Source of the DNA: Metaruminococcus_A gallistercoris
GTDB taxonomy: Bacteria > Bacillota > Clostridia > Oscillospirales > Ruminococcaceae
Direction: 5' to 3'
Assembly (NCBI GenBank): GCA_904394975.1
Contig: CAJFNQ010000005.1
Location: forward strand, 1 to 64,000
DNA: 64,000 bases
Shown: positions 8,946-17,565 of the stretch, piece by piece
How the letters are laid out: the number at the start of each line of letters is the position of its first letter
Position numbering within the stretch: the first letter of the stretch is position 1
The notes under the pieces: generated by a model
What the model saw: only the letters and a program-made list of their open reading frames with translations
The model's database searches: none
What the model was told of the DNA's origin: nothing
Program-made: the position numbers and the translations under genes

Positions 8946-10301
8946 TTAAGCGGCTAGCGTTCCGTTTTCGCCGATAAGCAGGATGAGAATTTGTTCCTCT
9001 TTTCCAGTGTCCGCGTTGATATAAGCAAGGATGTTTTCACCGTCCTGCCCTTTGCACTTGAATTCATAACAGAATACTTCACCGAGTCCACTGGTTGGAA
9101 TCACCGCCAGCTTGACCGATTCTACGGTGAGCAGGGAACTTAGGCTTTTTGCCGCCTGCTCCTGGGTGATAGCAGGTGTGCGCGCTTCCCGGCCTGTATG
9201 GTTTGCGAGGTATCCGCGCTGATGAAAGCTGATGATTTCACCATCGTCCAGACCTACGGAAACCTTAATCAGGTCTGGGTACCAGGTGATGCTGTCCGCC
9301 TGATAAGCGAAGTTGATGGTAATAATGTTGTTGGCAATCTCATAATAGGTTTCCGCCATGTTTTCGATTCCTTGCGAGGCCAGGTACTCTTTGGCTTTCG
9401 TAATTCCTTCATCTGCCGTGAGCTTTTGTTCGTCCACCTGACGGGAGGTCGTGTAATAGGTGACGAATCCGCCCGCTTTTGTTACACCGATGTCTACGGT
9501 ATAATCGCTTGTTTCAAAGCAGTAAGACGGCATACGACCCTCTTCATCACCGGAATCTTTCAGTTCGCTTTGCGGGATACCGGATGCTTTGGAAGCAATC
9601 TCTCTTGCTTGTTCTCTCGTGATTTGGGTTTGTCCTTGCAGCATGACCGGGTCTTTTTGCAGGATGTGGTCGGAGAACGGGCCGTCATAAATCAAGGAAG
9701 GGAATTCCTGAAGAGATTCCTCAAAATCCTTGAATCCGCTTCCGAAGGAAAGGCCGTTCCCGTTTTCCTGATAACCGCTCATCTCATCGGTTATCTTTTC
9801 ATAGCTGATGTTTCCCTGCCGGACGATTTCCTGCAAAACATAAATGTTTCCAAGCAATTCGGTGCAATACTCTTTCATGGTTTTCAGGGTTTGCGCTTCT
9901 TCTTCGGTCATAGCTTCCCCATTTGACACCTTTTTGGAAAGGCTGGTCGCGTAGTCGCCGACCTGAGAAATAAATTTATAGGTCCCGCTGAGCTGAAAAT
10001 AGTTGATGGGCAGCAGCGCCAGGCTGTTTTTGGCAAAACCCGCGTCCCGCCACAGCATAGAGGCGAGGCTGGAAAGCATCTCCGGAGAAGAACAGTACAT
10101 TCCTTTGGTGAGAGAGCTGTTGATGCTGCTGAGATAGGTGTACAGGTCTTCGACCGCTCCGAGGTAGGTATATTCCTGCGCCCGTTTGTGCTGCTGGTTT
10201 TCTGCGTAATTGATTTCGGCAAAAACAGCCAGTGCCAGAATGAGCGCTGTGATGAACGCAATGATGCGCACCAGCGCACGCCTTGAAAGTCTGTGTTCCA
10301 T
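8946..10301 (-). CDS. ypeB: germination protein YpeB
   Basis: 451 residues with an N-terminal membrane anchor (about 9-28), a long mostly helical YpeB N domain (about 30-200), and repeated PepSY-like units toward the C-terminus (about 220-440). In Bacillus YpeB is needed to place and stabilise the cortex-lytic enzyme SleB in spores. ypeB is usually found with sleB. Here the gene stands alone: the next gene upstream is divergent and the gene downstream converges. The partner enzyme must be elsewhere or replaced. The start at 10301 follows an AAGGCGGAA sequence. Confidence 0.93.
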   Translation of the reverse strand: MEHRLSRRALVRIIAFITALILALAVFAEINYAENQQHKRAQEYTYLGAVEDLYTYLSSINSSLTKGMYCSSPEMLSSLASMLWRDAGFAKNSLALLPINYFQLSGTYKFISQVGDYATSLSKKVSNGEAMTEEEAQTLKTMKEYCTELLGNIYVLQEIVRQGNISYEKITDEMSGYQENGNGLSFGSGFKDFEESLQEFPSLIYDGPFSDHILQKDPVMLQGQTQITREQAREIASKASGIPQSELKDSGDEEGRMPSYCFETSDYTVDIGVTKAGGFVTYYTTSRQVDEQKLTADEGITKAKEYLASQGIENMAETYYEIANNIITINFAYQADSITWYPDLIKVSVGLDDGEIISFHQRGYLANHTGREARTPAITQEQAAKSLSSLLTVESVKLAVIPTSGLGEVFCYEFKCKGQDGENILAYINADTGKEEQILILLIGENGTLAA

Positions 10302-10445
10302 ACAAGATTCCGCCTTTCGGATAATATCGTTTCTTTTTTGCTATTTTTGCCGGAAAACGGTTATTTATCCAGCATTCCGTTAATCAAAACTGGATTTTAT
10401 AAAAAAGATATAGTATACTGATTGACTAGAGGAGTGTTGAAAAAC

Positions 10446-11582
10446 ATGGAACATTATCTGGATTTTGCTGCGACCACACCGGTGTGCATCCCGGCGGCAG
10501 ACGCGGCTTATTCGGCAATGATAGAGCATTACGGCAATCCGTCATCCCTTTACAGGCTTGGGCTGGACGCGGAAAACCGGGTGGCGATCGCCCGAAAAAC
10601 AATCGCCCGCGCGCTTAACTGTGAGCCGGATTGCCTGTATTTTACCGGCTCCGCGACCGAAGCGAACAACCTTGCTGTTTTAGGGAGCACGGCGGCGAAT
10701 CCCCGAAAAGGGAAAAAGGTCGTTACGACCGCAATCGAACACGCGGCTGTTCTGGGCCCGTTTGAAGAGCTTGGCCGACGTGGCTATCAGACGGTTTTTC
10801 TCAAACCGGAAGAAAACGGGAATTACAGTCCGAAGCAGTTTTATGACGCGGTGGATGAAAACACGGCGCTGGTTTCGGTCATGCTGGTCAACAACGAAGT
10901 CGGAACCCGTCTGCCGGTGGAAGAGATCATTCGAGCCGTTCGTTTGAAAAACCCGGAAACGCTTGTTCATGTTGACGCGGTTCAGGGTGCGTTTAAACTG
11001 CCGTTTTCCATAAAGACTGCTGGCCCTGACCTGCTCAGCGTCAGCGGGCATAAGCTGTATGCCCCGAAGGGAATCGGTGCGCTGTACATCCGTAAAAAAC
11101 TGCGCGTGACGCCGCTTGCCATCGGAGGCGGGCAGGAGCACGGCATCCGCCCGGGTACCGAAAGCGTCCCGCTCATCGAGGCGTTTGCCGCCGCGGTGGA
11201 GTGGTATCTTTCCCACCGGCAGGAACACGATGAAACTTATAAAGCCTGCAACGCGCACCTGCGCAAGCGACTTTCCCAAATGCCGGAAGTGCAGATCAAC
11301 ACGCCGGAAGGCGCTGTGCCGTATATTTTGAATTTCTCGGTGGACGGAATCCGTTCGGAAATCATGCTCCACTATTTGGAAAGCCTGGGCGTTTACGTTT
11401 CCAGCGGTTCCGCATGCTCCAAAGGGGAGAAAAGCCACGTGCTGAAAGCCATGGGACTTTCGGACAAGCGGGCGGACACCGCCATTCGAGTGAGTTTCGG
11501 TGCGATGACCTCGCCCGAAGACATTGACGCTTTGGCAGACGGCATTCGCGCGGGTTTGGATACCCTCATCCGCATCAAATAA
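10446..11582 (+). CDS. cysteine desulfurase (NifS/IscS family)
   Basis: 378 residues. It takes sulfur from L-cysteine as an enzyme persulfide using PLP. Visible are the N-terminal YLDFAATTPV, the PLP lysine in SVSGHKLYAPKG, and the persulfide cysteine in SSGSACSKG near residue 325 with the short loop of group II/NifS-like enzymes used for tRNA thiolation. The start at 10446 was chosen over an upstream ATG because GAGGAG lies at proper spacing just before it and homology starts at this Met. thiI follows after 13 bp, so this enzyme is probably the dedicated sulfur donor for 4-thiouridine synthesis. Confidence 0.95.
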   Translation: MEHYLDFAATTPVCIPAADAAYSAMIEHYGNPSSLYRLGLDAENRVAIARKTIARALNCEPDCLYFTGSATEANNLAVLGSTAANPRKGKKVVTTAIEHAAVLGPFEELGRRGYQTVFLKPEENGNYSPKQFYDAVDENTALVSVMLVNNEVGTRLPVEEIIRAVRLKNPETLVHVDAVQGAFKLPFSIKTAGPDLLSVSGHKLYAPKGIGALYIRKKLRVTPLAIGGGQEHGIRPGTESVPLIEAFAAAVEWYLSHRQEHDETYKACNAHLRKRLSQMPEVQINTPEGAVPYILNFSVDGIRSEIMLHYLESLGVYVSSGSACSKGEKSHVLKAMGLSDKRADTAIRVSFGAMTSPEDIDALADGIRAGLDTLIRIK

Positions 11583-11595
11583 AAAGGAGAACGTC

Positions 11596-12774
11596 ATGAA
11601 AGAGATTTTGCTCATCAAAGATGGTGAAATTGCGTTAAAGGGTTTGAACAAATCCACGTTTGAAAATATTCTCATCAAAAACATCCGCCGCCGTATTGAA
11701 GACCTGGGAAAGGTCAAGGTGCAGAAGGCGCAGTCCACCATTTACGTCAAACCGGAGTCGGATGACTACGACATGGATGAAGCGCTCGAACGGCTGAAAA
11801 AGGTGTTCGGCATTGCCGCGCTTTCCAAAGCGCGCGTGGTGGAAAAGGATTTTGAAAAGATCAAAGAGGCGGCGGTCGATTATTTGTCCGATCTTCTTCC
11901 GTATGTCCGTACCTTTAAGGTGGAAGCCAAGCGCGCCGATAAAAGCTTTCCCATGACTTCGCCGCAGATTTCAGCGGAACTGGGCGGTGTTCTGCTTTCC
12001 CGGTTCCACAACCTCAAAGTAAATGTAAAAGAGCCGGATGTTGTTGTGACGGTTGAGGTGCGCGATTTCGGTGCGTACATCCACGCGGCAAAGCTCGACG
12101 GCGCGGGCGGCATGCCCATTGGTTCGAGCGGAAAGGCGCTGCTTCTCATCTCCGGCGGGATCGACAGCCCGGTCGCCGGGTATATGATGGCCAAACGGGG
12201 TATTGAGGTGTCTGCCATCCATTTTGTATCGCCGCCGTATACCAGCGACCGTGCATTGCAAAAGGTGGAGACACTCTGCGAAAAAATGTGCGGATATTTG
12301 GGGCGGGTCCCGTTTTATGTGGTTCCGTTCACCCGCATTCAGGAAGAGATTCGCAAAAACTGTCCGGAAGAATTTTTCACCATTATTATGCGCCGGATGA
12401 TGATGCGTATTTCCCTTTCTCTCGCAAAGAAAAACGACATGCAGGCGCTCATCACCGGTGAGAGCGTTGGGCAGGTGGCAAGCCAGACCATCGGTGCGCT
12501 GGCGTGTACCGATGCCGTCTGCGATATGCCGGTGTTCCGTCCGCTGATTGGAATGGACAAAAACGAGATCATTGAAATTTCGCGGAAGATCGATACCTTT
12601 GAAACTTCTATTCTGCCGTATGAGGATTGCTGTACCGTATTTACTCCAAAACACCCGAAAACACGTCCGCAGCTTTCGCAGATTGAGGAAGCGGAACAGG
12701 CGTATGATTTTGCTCCGCTCATTGATGAGGCAATCTCCGGCATTACTTTTAAAATGATTTATCCACAACCATAA
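11596..12774 (+). CDS. thiI: tRNA 4-thiouridine synthase ThiI
   Basis: 392 residues: an N-terminal ferredoxin-like/THUMP RNA-binding region (about 1-165) and a PP-loop ATPase domain with SGGIDSPVAGYMMAKRG near 185. It makes s4U8 in tRNA. The C-terminal rhodanese domain of E. coli ThiI is absent, the usual Firmicute form, which agrees with the adjacent cysteine desulfurase delivering sulfur directly. The start at 11596 has an AAAAAGGAGA ribosome binding site; the longer open frame overlapping the upstream gene is not needed. Confidence 0.96.
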   Translation: MKEILLIKDGEIALKGLNKSTFENILIKNIRRRIEDLGKVKVQKAQSTIYVKPESDDYDMDEALERLKKVFGIAALSKARVVEKDFEKIKEAAVDYLSDLLPYVRTFKVEAKRADKSFPMTSPQISAELGGVLLSRFHNLKVNVKEPDVVVTVEVRDFGAYIHAAKLDGAGGMPIGSSGKALLLISGGIDSPVAGYMMAKRGIEVSAIHFVSPPYTSDRALQKVETLCEKMCGYLGRVPFYVVPFTRIQEEIRKNCPEEFFTIIMRRMMMRISLSLAKKNDMQALITGESVGQVASQTIGALACTDAVCDMPVFRPLIGMDKNEIIEISRKIDTFETSILPYEDCCTVFTPKHPKTRPQLSQIEEAEQAYDFAPLIDEAISGITFKMIYPQP

Positions 12775-12826
12775 CGAAATAGGACCGGGTGCGGCAGCGC
12801 GCCCGTGAAAGGCAAGGCGAAAATCC

Positions 12827-14083
12827 ATGAGCAAAAACGCAGAACTTATCGCCGTGGGAACAGAAATCCTGTTGGGCGATATTGTAAACACTCATTCTCA
12901 GTATCTCTCACAGAAGCTGGCAGAGATCGGCATCAACGTGTTTTATCATACGACGGTGGGAGACAATCCCGGCCGGCTGCATGCTGTGATCGAACAGGCG
13001 ATTCACCGCAGTGATATTGTTATCCTTTCCGGAGGACTTGGCCCGACGGAAGATGATCTCACCAAAGAGACCGTCTGTGAGGTAATGGGGATTCCGCTTC
13101 ATCAGGATAAAGAAGCGCTGGAAAGAATGCAGGCGTTCTTCGACCGGATGGGTAGAGAGATGACCCAGAACAATGTAAAACAGTCGATGGTGCCGGATGG
13201 TGCGACGATTTTTCAGAATGACCGCGGCACTGCGCCGGGTATGGCGATTGAACAAAACGGCAAGGTCGTTGTTCTTCTGCCGGGTCCGCCGAAAGAGCTG
13301 ATCCCGATGTTTGAAGGACAAGCGTATCCGTACCTGCAAAAGCTGTCCGACGCGGTTTTAGTATCACGCAGTTTCCGTGTGTTTGGGGTTGGAGAGTCGT
13401 TGGTCGAGGTAAAACTCGGCCGGATGCTGGACGGCGCGAACCCGACTGTTGCGCTGTATGCAAAACCGAACGAGGTGCTCATTCGGGCGACCGCGAAGGC
13501 GGATGACCGGGAACAGGCGTCCGCAATGCTCAAACCGGTCGTGGATGAGATTTACTCCATTTTGGGTGATACCGTTTACGGGGAAGATGTGGATAATCTT
13601 CAGCAGGTGGTGGTACCGCTGTTGATGGAAAAAGGGTTGAAAGTCGCAACGGCGGAAAGCTGTACCGGCGGACTGCTGGCACAGCGCATCACCTCCATTC
13701 CGGGGTCTTCCGCTGTGTTTGAATATGGCGCTGTCACCTACGCAAACCGCATCAAACACGCGCTGCTGGGGGTTCCCGAAGAGATGCTCTCCCGTTATGG
13801 TGCGGTGAGCGAACCGGTTGCTACGGCTATGTCCGAAGGGGTCCTGCGCGCGAGCGGAGCGGATATCGGTGTCGGCATCACCGGGATTGCCGGTCCGGAC
13901 GGCGGAAGTGAGGAAAAACCGGTGGGTACGGTGTATATTTCCGTTGCGTGCAAAGGAAAAGAAACCGTGACCAAACGGTATCAGTTCGGTTATGGGCGCG
14001 GAAGCGGCGCCGACGAGCGGAAAAGCATCCGCAACGCGTCTGCTATGACGGCGCTTGATATGATTCGCAGAGCGATTTTATAA
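12827..14083 (+). CDS. cinA: CinA family protein (competence/damage-inducible; NMN deamidase-like)
   Basis: 418 residues in the two-domain CinA arrangement: an N-terminal MoaB/MogA-fold domain (AVGTEILLGDIVNTHSQYLS near 9-28, LSGGLGPTEDDLTKE near 69) and a C-terminal PncC domain with AESCTGGLLAQRIT near 275 and GITGIAGPDGG near 345. Characterised members hydrolyse NMN and ADP-ribose (pyridine nucleotide recycling). It follows thiI after 52 bp in the same direction. Confidence 0.95.
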   Translation: MSKNAELIAVGTEILLGDIVNTHSQYLSQKLAEIGINVFYHTTVGDNPGRLHAVIEQAIHRSDIVILSGGLGPTEDDLTKETVCEVMGIPLHQDKEALERMQAFFDRMGREMTQNNVKQSMVPDGATIFQNDRGTAPGMAIEQNGKVVVLLPGPPKELIPMFEGQAYPYLQKLSDAVLVSRSFRVFGVGESLVEVKLGRMLDGANPTVALYAKPNEVLIRATAKADDREQASAMLKPVVDEIYSILGDTVYGEDVDNLQQVVVPLLMEKGLKVATAESCTGGLLAQRITSIPGSSAVFEYGAVTYANRIKHALLGVPEEMLSRYGAVSEPVATAMSEGVLRASGADIGVGITGIAGPDGGSEEKPVGTVYISVACKGKETVTKRYQFGYGRGSGADERKSIRNASAMTALDMIRRAIL

Positions 14084-14101
14084 AAACTCAGGAGGTATTG
14101 C

Positions 14102-15115
14102 GTGGGTAATCAGCTTCAACAGCATCATCCTAATACAAAAAGACATGAACCGAAAAAGCACAATGTGTTTTATCGCCTTGCGCGCTGGTTGTTTCCCTGG
14201 AAAGGGGATACCGGAAAAACGGTTGTGCTCAAGATTGTATTTCTGGTGTTTTTGGTCGTCTTCCTGATCAGCGGCTGGCTGCTTCTGGATTATTATATAA
14301 ACGACTGGAAGGCTGCCGGTGAGTATCAGTTTTATCAGCAGGTAATGAGTGGAGAAACGGAAACAGAACCACAGGAAGAACCAGTGGTGATGCCGGAAGG
14401 TTACCGGGAGGAATTTGCTGAACTCTACCGGATTAATGAGTGTATTTCCGGCTGGATTTCTATTGACGGGACTGCTATCAATTATCCGGTTGTTCAGTCT
14501 TACGACAATGATTATTACCTGACCCATACGCTCAACGGAAGCTGGAACAGTTCAGGTACGCCGTTTTTGGATTATCGCTGCAGCTTTTCACCAGATGCCC
14601 TGCCGCGCAACAGCGTTGTTTATGCACATAACTTAAACAGCGGGCGCATGTTCCACGATATTGTCAATTACAAAAGCGTGGAGTATTACAAAGAACATCC
14701 GGTGATCCATTACAACACGGTTTATCAGGATTACGACTGGAAGATTATCGGTATGTTTTTCACGAACGCTGACATGTCTTTGGAGGATTCGTTCCCGTAT
14801 CACATGTTCATCGATGGCACGGATGAGGAATTTTACGCACTGCTCAATGAGGCGATGCAGCGTTCCTTCTTCACCACCGGTGTGGATGTGAATGCAAATG
14901 ATAAGCTGCTCATGCTTTCCACCTGTGACAACAGTTTTGACAACAGCCGTATTGTCCTGCTTGCCCGCGTGGTGAGGGAAGGCGAGAGCAGTGAGGTGGA
15001 TGTGAGTGCAGCACGCCAGAATCCGAACCAGTACCTGCCGCAGAATTACATTGACAAATTCGGGGGTACCTACCGGGAATTTGATCCGAATTATGTGTTT
15101 TACACGGCGTCATAG
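14102..15115 (+). CDS. class B sortase
   Basis: 337 residues. An N-terminal cytoplasmic basic stretch is followed by one membrane anchor (about 43-64) and an extracellular sortase domain. The catalytic histidine lies in VYAHNLNSG near 180, the cysteine in MLSTCDNSF near 277, and the arginine in NSRIVLLAR just after, the class B arrangement. It uses a GTG start with a perfect AGGAGG 9 bp upstream. Sortases attach surface proteins to peptidoglycan. No protein with an obvious NPQTN-like sorting signal is encoded in this window. It is followed after 30 bp by a SpoIID-domain protein. Confidence 0.93.
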   Translation: MGNQLQQHHPNTKRHEPKKHNVFYRLARWLFPWKGDTGKTVVLKIVFLVFLVVFLISGWLLLDYYINDWKAAGEYQFYQQVMSGETETEPQEEPVVMPEGYREEFAELYRINECISGWISIDGTAINYPVVQSYDNDYYLTHTLNGSWNSSGTPFLDYRCSFSPDALPRNSVVYAHNLNSGRMFHDIVNYKSVEYYKEHPVIHYNTVYQDYDWKIIGMFFTNADMSLEDSFPYHMFIDGTDEEFYALLNEAMQRSFFTTGVDVNANDKLLMLSTCDNSFDNSRIVLLARVVREGESSEVDVSAARQNPNQYLPQNYIDKFGGTYREFDPNYVFYTAS

Positions 15116-15145
15116 CCGTTTTCCCCAGAGAGGAGTGTTGAACAG

Positions 15146-16396
15146 TTGATCCGTAAATTACTGGTATGCGTTATGGCGGTTACGCTGGCCGGCTGTGTTT
15201 TGACCGCGAGCGCTTATTTTGCCGCTGATTCGGTTCTGGTGGTTGATCCGGCGGATGGAGAATCCGCTTCCGGTACATTTGGGGTCGTGAGTCAGGGCGA
15301 TGTGGTGGATATTCCTGAGGATCTGTTGGAATCGTCTCAGGGGGAATCATCTGTTTCGGCTGAGGGGCCACAGGTTTCTTCATCTGGGGAAACTTCGGCA
15401 ATCGTTTCTCCGTCTGTTGTTCCTTCAAACTCGTCAACGGTAACAATACCATCTGATCTTTCGCCGTCTGTTCCGTCTACCTCCTCTTCGCACAGCTCTC
15501 CTGAGCCCTCCACTTCGGGCGGTTCAGAAACAACAGGCAGCAGTTCAGGTACGGAAAGTTCTTCTGAATCACAGCCGCCGGCTCCAACGGGAGAAACGCT
15601 GATCGTGAAAATATCCAGCGAACCGGAAGTTGGAATTTATGAAGTAAACGACATTCTCCCGCGAATCGTGGCAATGGAAATGGACAATTCCTTTGCAGAT
15701 GAAGCACTCAAAGCGCAGGCTGTCGCGACACATAGCTATATCAAATACCAAAACAGCATTGGGAAAGCACCAGTTGTTGCGGTGCGGACTCCTACAGCGA
15801 GAATTCAGTCGCTGGTTGAATCGGTTTCCAGTGAAATGGTGTATTATAACGGTCAGGTCATTAATGCGGCTTACACAGCCTCTATGGGCGGCCGTTCAGA
15901 GGATTCCAGGGAAGTTTGGGGCGGATATCTGCCTTATCTTACTTCGGTGGAAAGCGTTTACGATTCCTATGATCCGAACTGGGGTTATCAGACGGTTTAT
16001 ACAGTCGATCAGGTCAAGACAATGGTCAAACAGAATGCGGGGATCGAATTGACCGGTGACCCGTCTCAGTGGTTCAAATTGGTGTCTACCACAATGGGCG
16101 GTTACAACGGCGATATGACCATTGGGGGACACAGCACATTTACCTATAACGGAAAGACCTACAAGGTAACCGGGCGAAACATACAGACCATAATCATGAA
16201 AGGTTCCGGTCTGCCGACTCTGCGCAGTCATAAATTTGATGTTTCAGTCAGCGGCAATAACATTATCTTTACGACATATGGCTATGGGCATGGTGTTGGA
16301 ATGAGCCAATGGGGAGCGCATTATTATGCGTCCATGGGAGGTTATTCCCATAAACAAATTTTGACCCATTATTATAGTGGAACTTCGGTTTATTAA
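15146..16396 (+). CDS. SpoIID/LytB domain protein (probable septal/cortex lytic transglycosylase)
   Basis: 416 residues with a signal peptide (about 1-28), a Ser/Pro/Thr-rich linker (about 45-150) and a SpoIID/LytB domain (about 155-416). The domain shows ALKAQAVATHSYI near 188 and the C-terminal YGYGHGVGMSQWGA near 377. SpoIID cleaves glycan strands during engulfment. This protein differs from classical SpoIID in its long secreted Ser-rich linker and may act on vegetative or surface peptidoglycan. The TTG start at 15146 is supported by AGAGGAG upstream. A strong terminator follows immediately. Confidence 0.88.
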   Translation: MIRKLLVCVMAVTLAGCVLTASAYFAADSVLVVDPADGESASGTFGVVSQGDVVDIPEDLLESSQGESSVSAEGPQVSSSGETSAIVSPSVVPSNSSTVTIPSDLSPSVPSTSSSHSSPEPSTSGGSETTGSSSGTESSSESQPPAPTGETLIVKISSEPEVGIYEVNDILPRIVAMEMDNSFADEALKAQAVATHSYIKYQNSIGKAPVVAVRTPTARIQSLVESVSSEMVYYNGQVINAAYTASMGGRSEDSREVWGGYLPYLTSVESVYDSYDPNWGYQTVYTVDQVKTMVKQNAGIELTGDPSQWFKLVSTTMGGYNGDMTIGGHSTFTYNGKTYKVTGRNIQTIIMKGSGLPTLRSHKFDVSVSGNNIIFTTYGYGHGVGMSQWGAHYYASMGGYSHKQILTHYYSGTSVY

Positions 16397-16430
16397 AAAA
16401 ATCGGCTGTGAATCCTCACAGCCGATTTTT
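16397..16430 (+). terminator. intrinsic terminator after SpoIID-like gene
   Basis: A perfect 15-bp stem from AAAAATCGGCTGTGA and TCACAGCCGATTTTT with loop ATCC; T run at the end. Confidence 0.93.
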
Positions 16431-16620
16431 GTGCTCTTTCCATCTGATTGTCTGTATAGTAAAAATAATTTACATTGACCCAATTATGAGGAGAACTGTC
16501 GCAGCCGAAAAAGAAATGATGCCGATGATTCTATATCGCAAACCTGCGCACCATCAGATGGATGTAGCAAGAAAAACTCATTTTTTGTGTCAAAGCAGCG
16601 TGAATTTTGATAAATAAAGG

Positions 16621-16659
16621 TACTTTTTGTATTATTGTTAAACGATAATACAAAAAGTA
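16621..16659. repeat. 39-bp AT-rich palindrome at the end of the sigma-like gene
   Basis: TACTTTTTGTATTAT (16621-16635) and ATAATACAAAAAGTA (16645-16659) pair perfectly over 15 bp around a 9-base loop. The palindrome abuts the stop codon of the minus-strand HTH gene. No T run follows on either strand, so it is not a standard terminator; it could be an RNA stability hairpin or a protein site. Confidence 0.75.
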
Positions 16660-16974
16660 TTAGAAAATCTGCTGTTTATATAGGTCGTATAGCTCAGTGT
16701 ACCGTTTAATATTTTTCAATGCGCGCGATAACGTTCTGGATACCGTTGACCGGTTTACGCCAAGTTCTTTCGCAATGTCACAGGACCGTTTCATTTCGTA
16801 AAAATACATGTGAACAATTTGGCGCTGCCTTTCGCTCAGACGGGTTTCGATAATTTGCTTGGTGATTTGAAGCATTCGCGCGGTTTCATCTGCGTTGCTT
16901 TGCTCGTCACAATCGTGTGGGTCATATACGCCGAACATGGAGTCCATGTTTTTAACTGGAGTTGTGTTGTTCAA
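16660..16974 (-). CDS. sigma-70 region 4-like helix-turn-helix protein
   Basis: 104 residues. The C-terminal half (LSERQRQIVHMYFYEMKRS, then DIAKELGVNRSTVSRTLSRAL) is a region-4-type helix-turn-helix; there is no region 2, so it is not a complete sigma factor. Small proteins of this kind are common in Ruminococcaceae with mostly unknown targets. The TTG start at 16974 is chosen because GGAGG lies at good spacing and no ATG is as well placed. Its promoter is back to back with that of the PH-domain operon, which suggests a regulatory relation. Confidence 0.8.
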   Translation of the reverse strand: MNNTTPVKNMDSMFGVYDPHDCDEQSNADETARMLQITKQIIETRLSERQRQIVHMYFYEMKRSCDIAKELGVNRSTVSRTLSRALKNIKRYTELYDLYKQQIF

Positions 16975-17005
16975 TTTTGTTTCCTCCGCTGTTTTCTTTA
17001 ATCCT

Positions 17006-17034
17006 ATTGTATTTTTATTTTATAGGACATACAA
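17006..17034 (-). promoter_or_regulatory. promoter of the sigma-like gene
   Basis: On the minus strand TTGTAT (17034-17029), 17-bp spacer, TACAAT (17011-17006), 32 bp before the TTG start. Confidence 0.55.
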
Positions 17035-17048
17035 TGACAGCATGCTTC

Positions 17049-17077
17049 TTGTGAAGTGATTTGGGGTATGCTATGAT
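17049..17077 (+). promoter_or_regulatory. promoter of the PH-domain operon
   Basis: TTGTGA (17049-17054), 17-bp spacer, TATGAT (17072-17077), 33 bp before the first PH-domain gene. Its -35 box is only 14 bp from the divergent -35 box. Confidence 0.5.
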
Positions 17078-17109
17078 TAAATTGATTCGTATGCAGGGAG
17101 GCGGTCTAT

Positions 17110-17565
17110 ATGGAAATGCGGAAATTGCGTCTGCCATTTCGTGCACTTTGTTTATGGGAAACATTGCTTTTTTTGCTGTTGGCAGCGTTGCTCATTGTGA
17201 TTTATGTTATCTTTGTACCGTTTACCTGGTTGTGGTATCTTTTGGTTGGAAGCATCACTGGTTTGTACCTGCTGTTCGCACTGGGGTATCTTCCGTTGTT
17301 TTACCGCAGTGTCGGTGTGGAATTGGATGATAAGAAAATCGTCTACGAAGGCGGTGTCTTGTTTCATAAAAGAAAGGTTTTGCCGAAAAATCAGCTGGTT
17401 ACGGTGCATCTCATACAAGACCCGTTATCTGCGCTGTTTCGGGTTGTCAGTGTGCGCTGTAATGTTCCCGGCGCATCGTTGGCCCTGTTCCATTTGGAGA
17501 GACAGGATGCACAGCAGCTTCAGCGTTCTCTTTTGGAGCATTGCGTGGAGAGTGGTGAGGTATGA
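17110..17565 (+). CDS. bacterial PH domain membrane protein (YdbS-like)
   Basis: 151 residues. Two adjacent membrane helices (about 17-38 and 42-62) are followed by a bacterial PH-type (bPH2) beta-rich domain with KIVYEGGVLFHKRKVLPKNQL near 79-99. The B. subtilis counterpart YdbS works with YdbT in resistance to certain antimicrobial peptides. The two-gene arrangement is kept here, with the larger partner overlapping by 4 bp. The start has GGGAGGCGG upstream. Confidence 0.82.
   Translation: MEMRKLRLPFRALCLWETLLFLLLAALLIVIYVIFVPFTWLWYLLVGSITGLYLLFALGYLPLFYRSVGVELDDKKIVYEGGVLFHKRKVLPKNQLVTVHLIQDPLSALFRVVSVRCNVPGASLALFHLERQDAQQLQRSLLEHCVESGEV

Noticed and set aside
16486..16617. 44-codon open frame after the SpoIID-like terminator
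   Set aside because: No ribosome binding site, no recognisable product and start codon nearly at a weak promoter; coding not supported.
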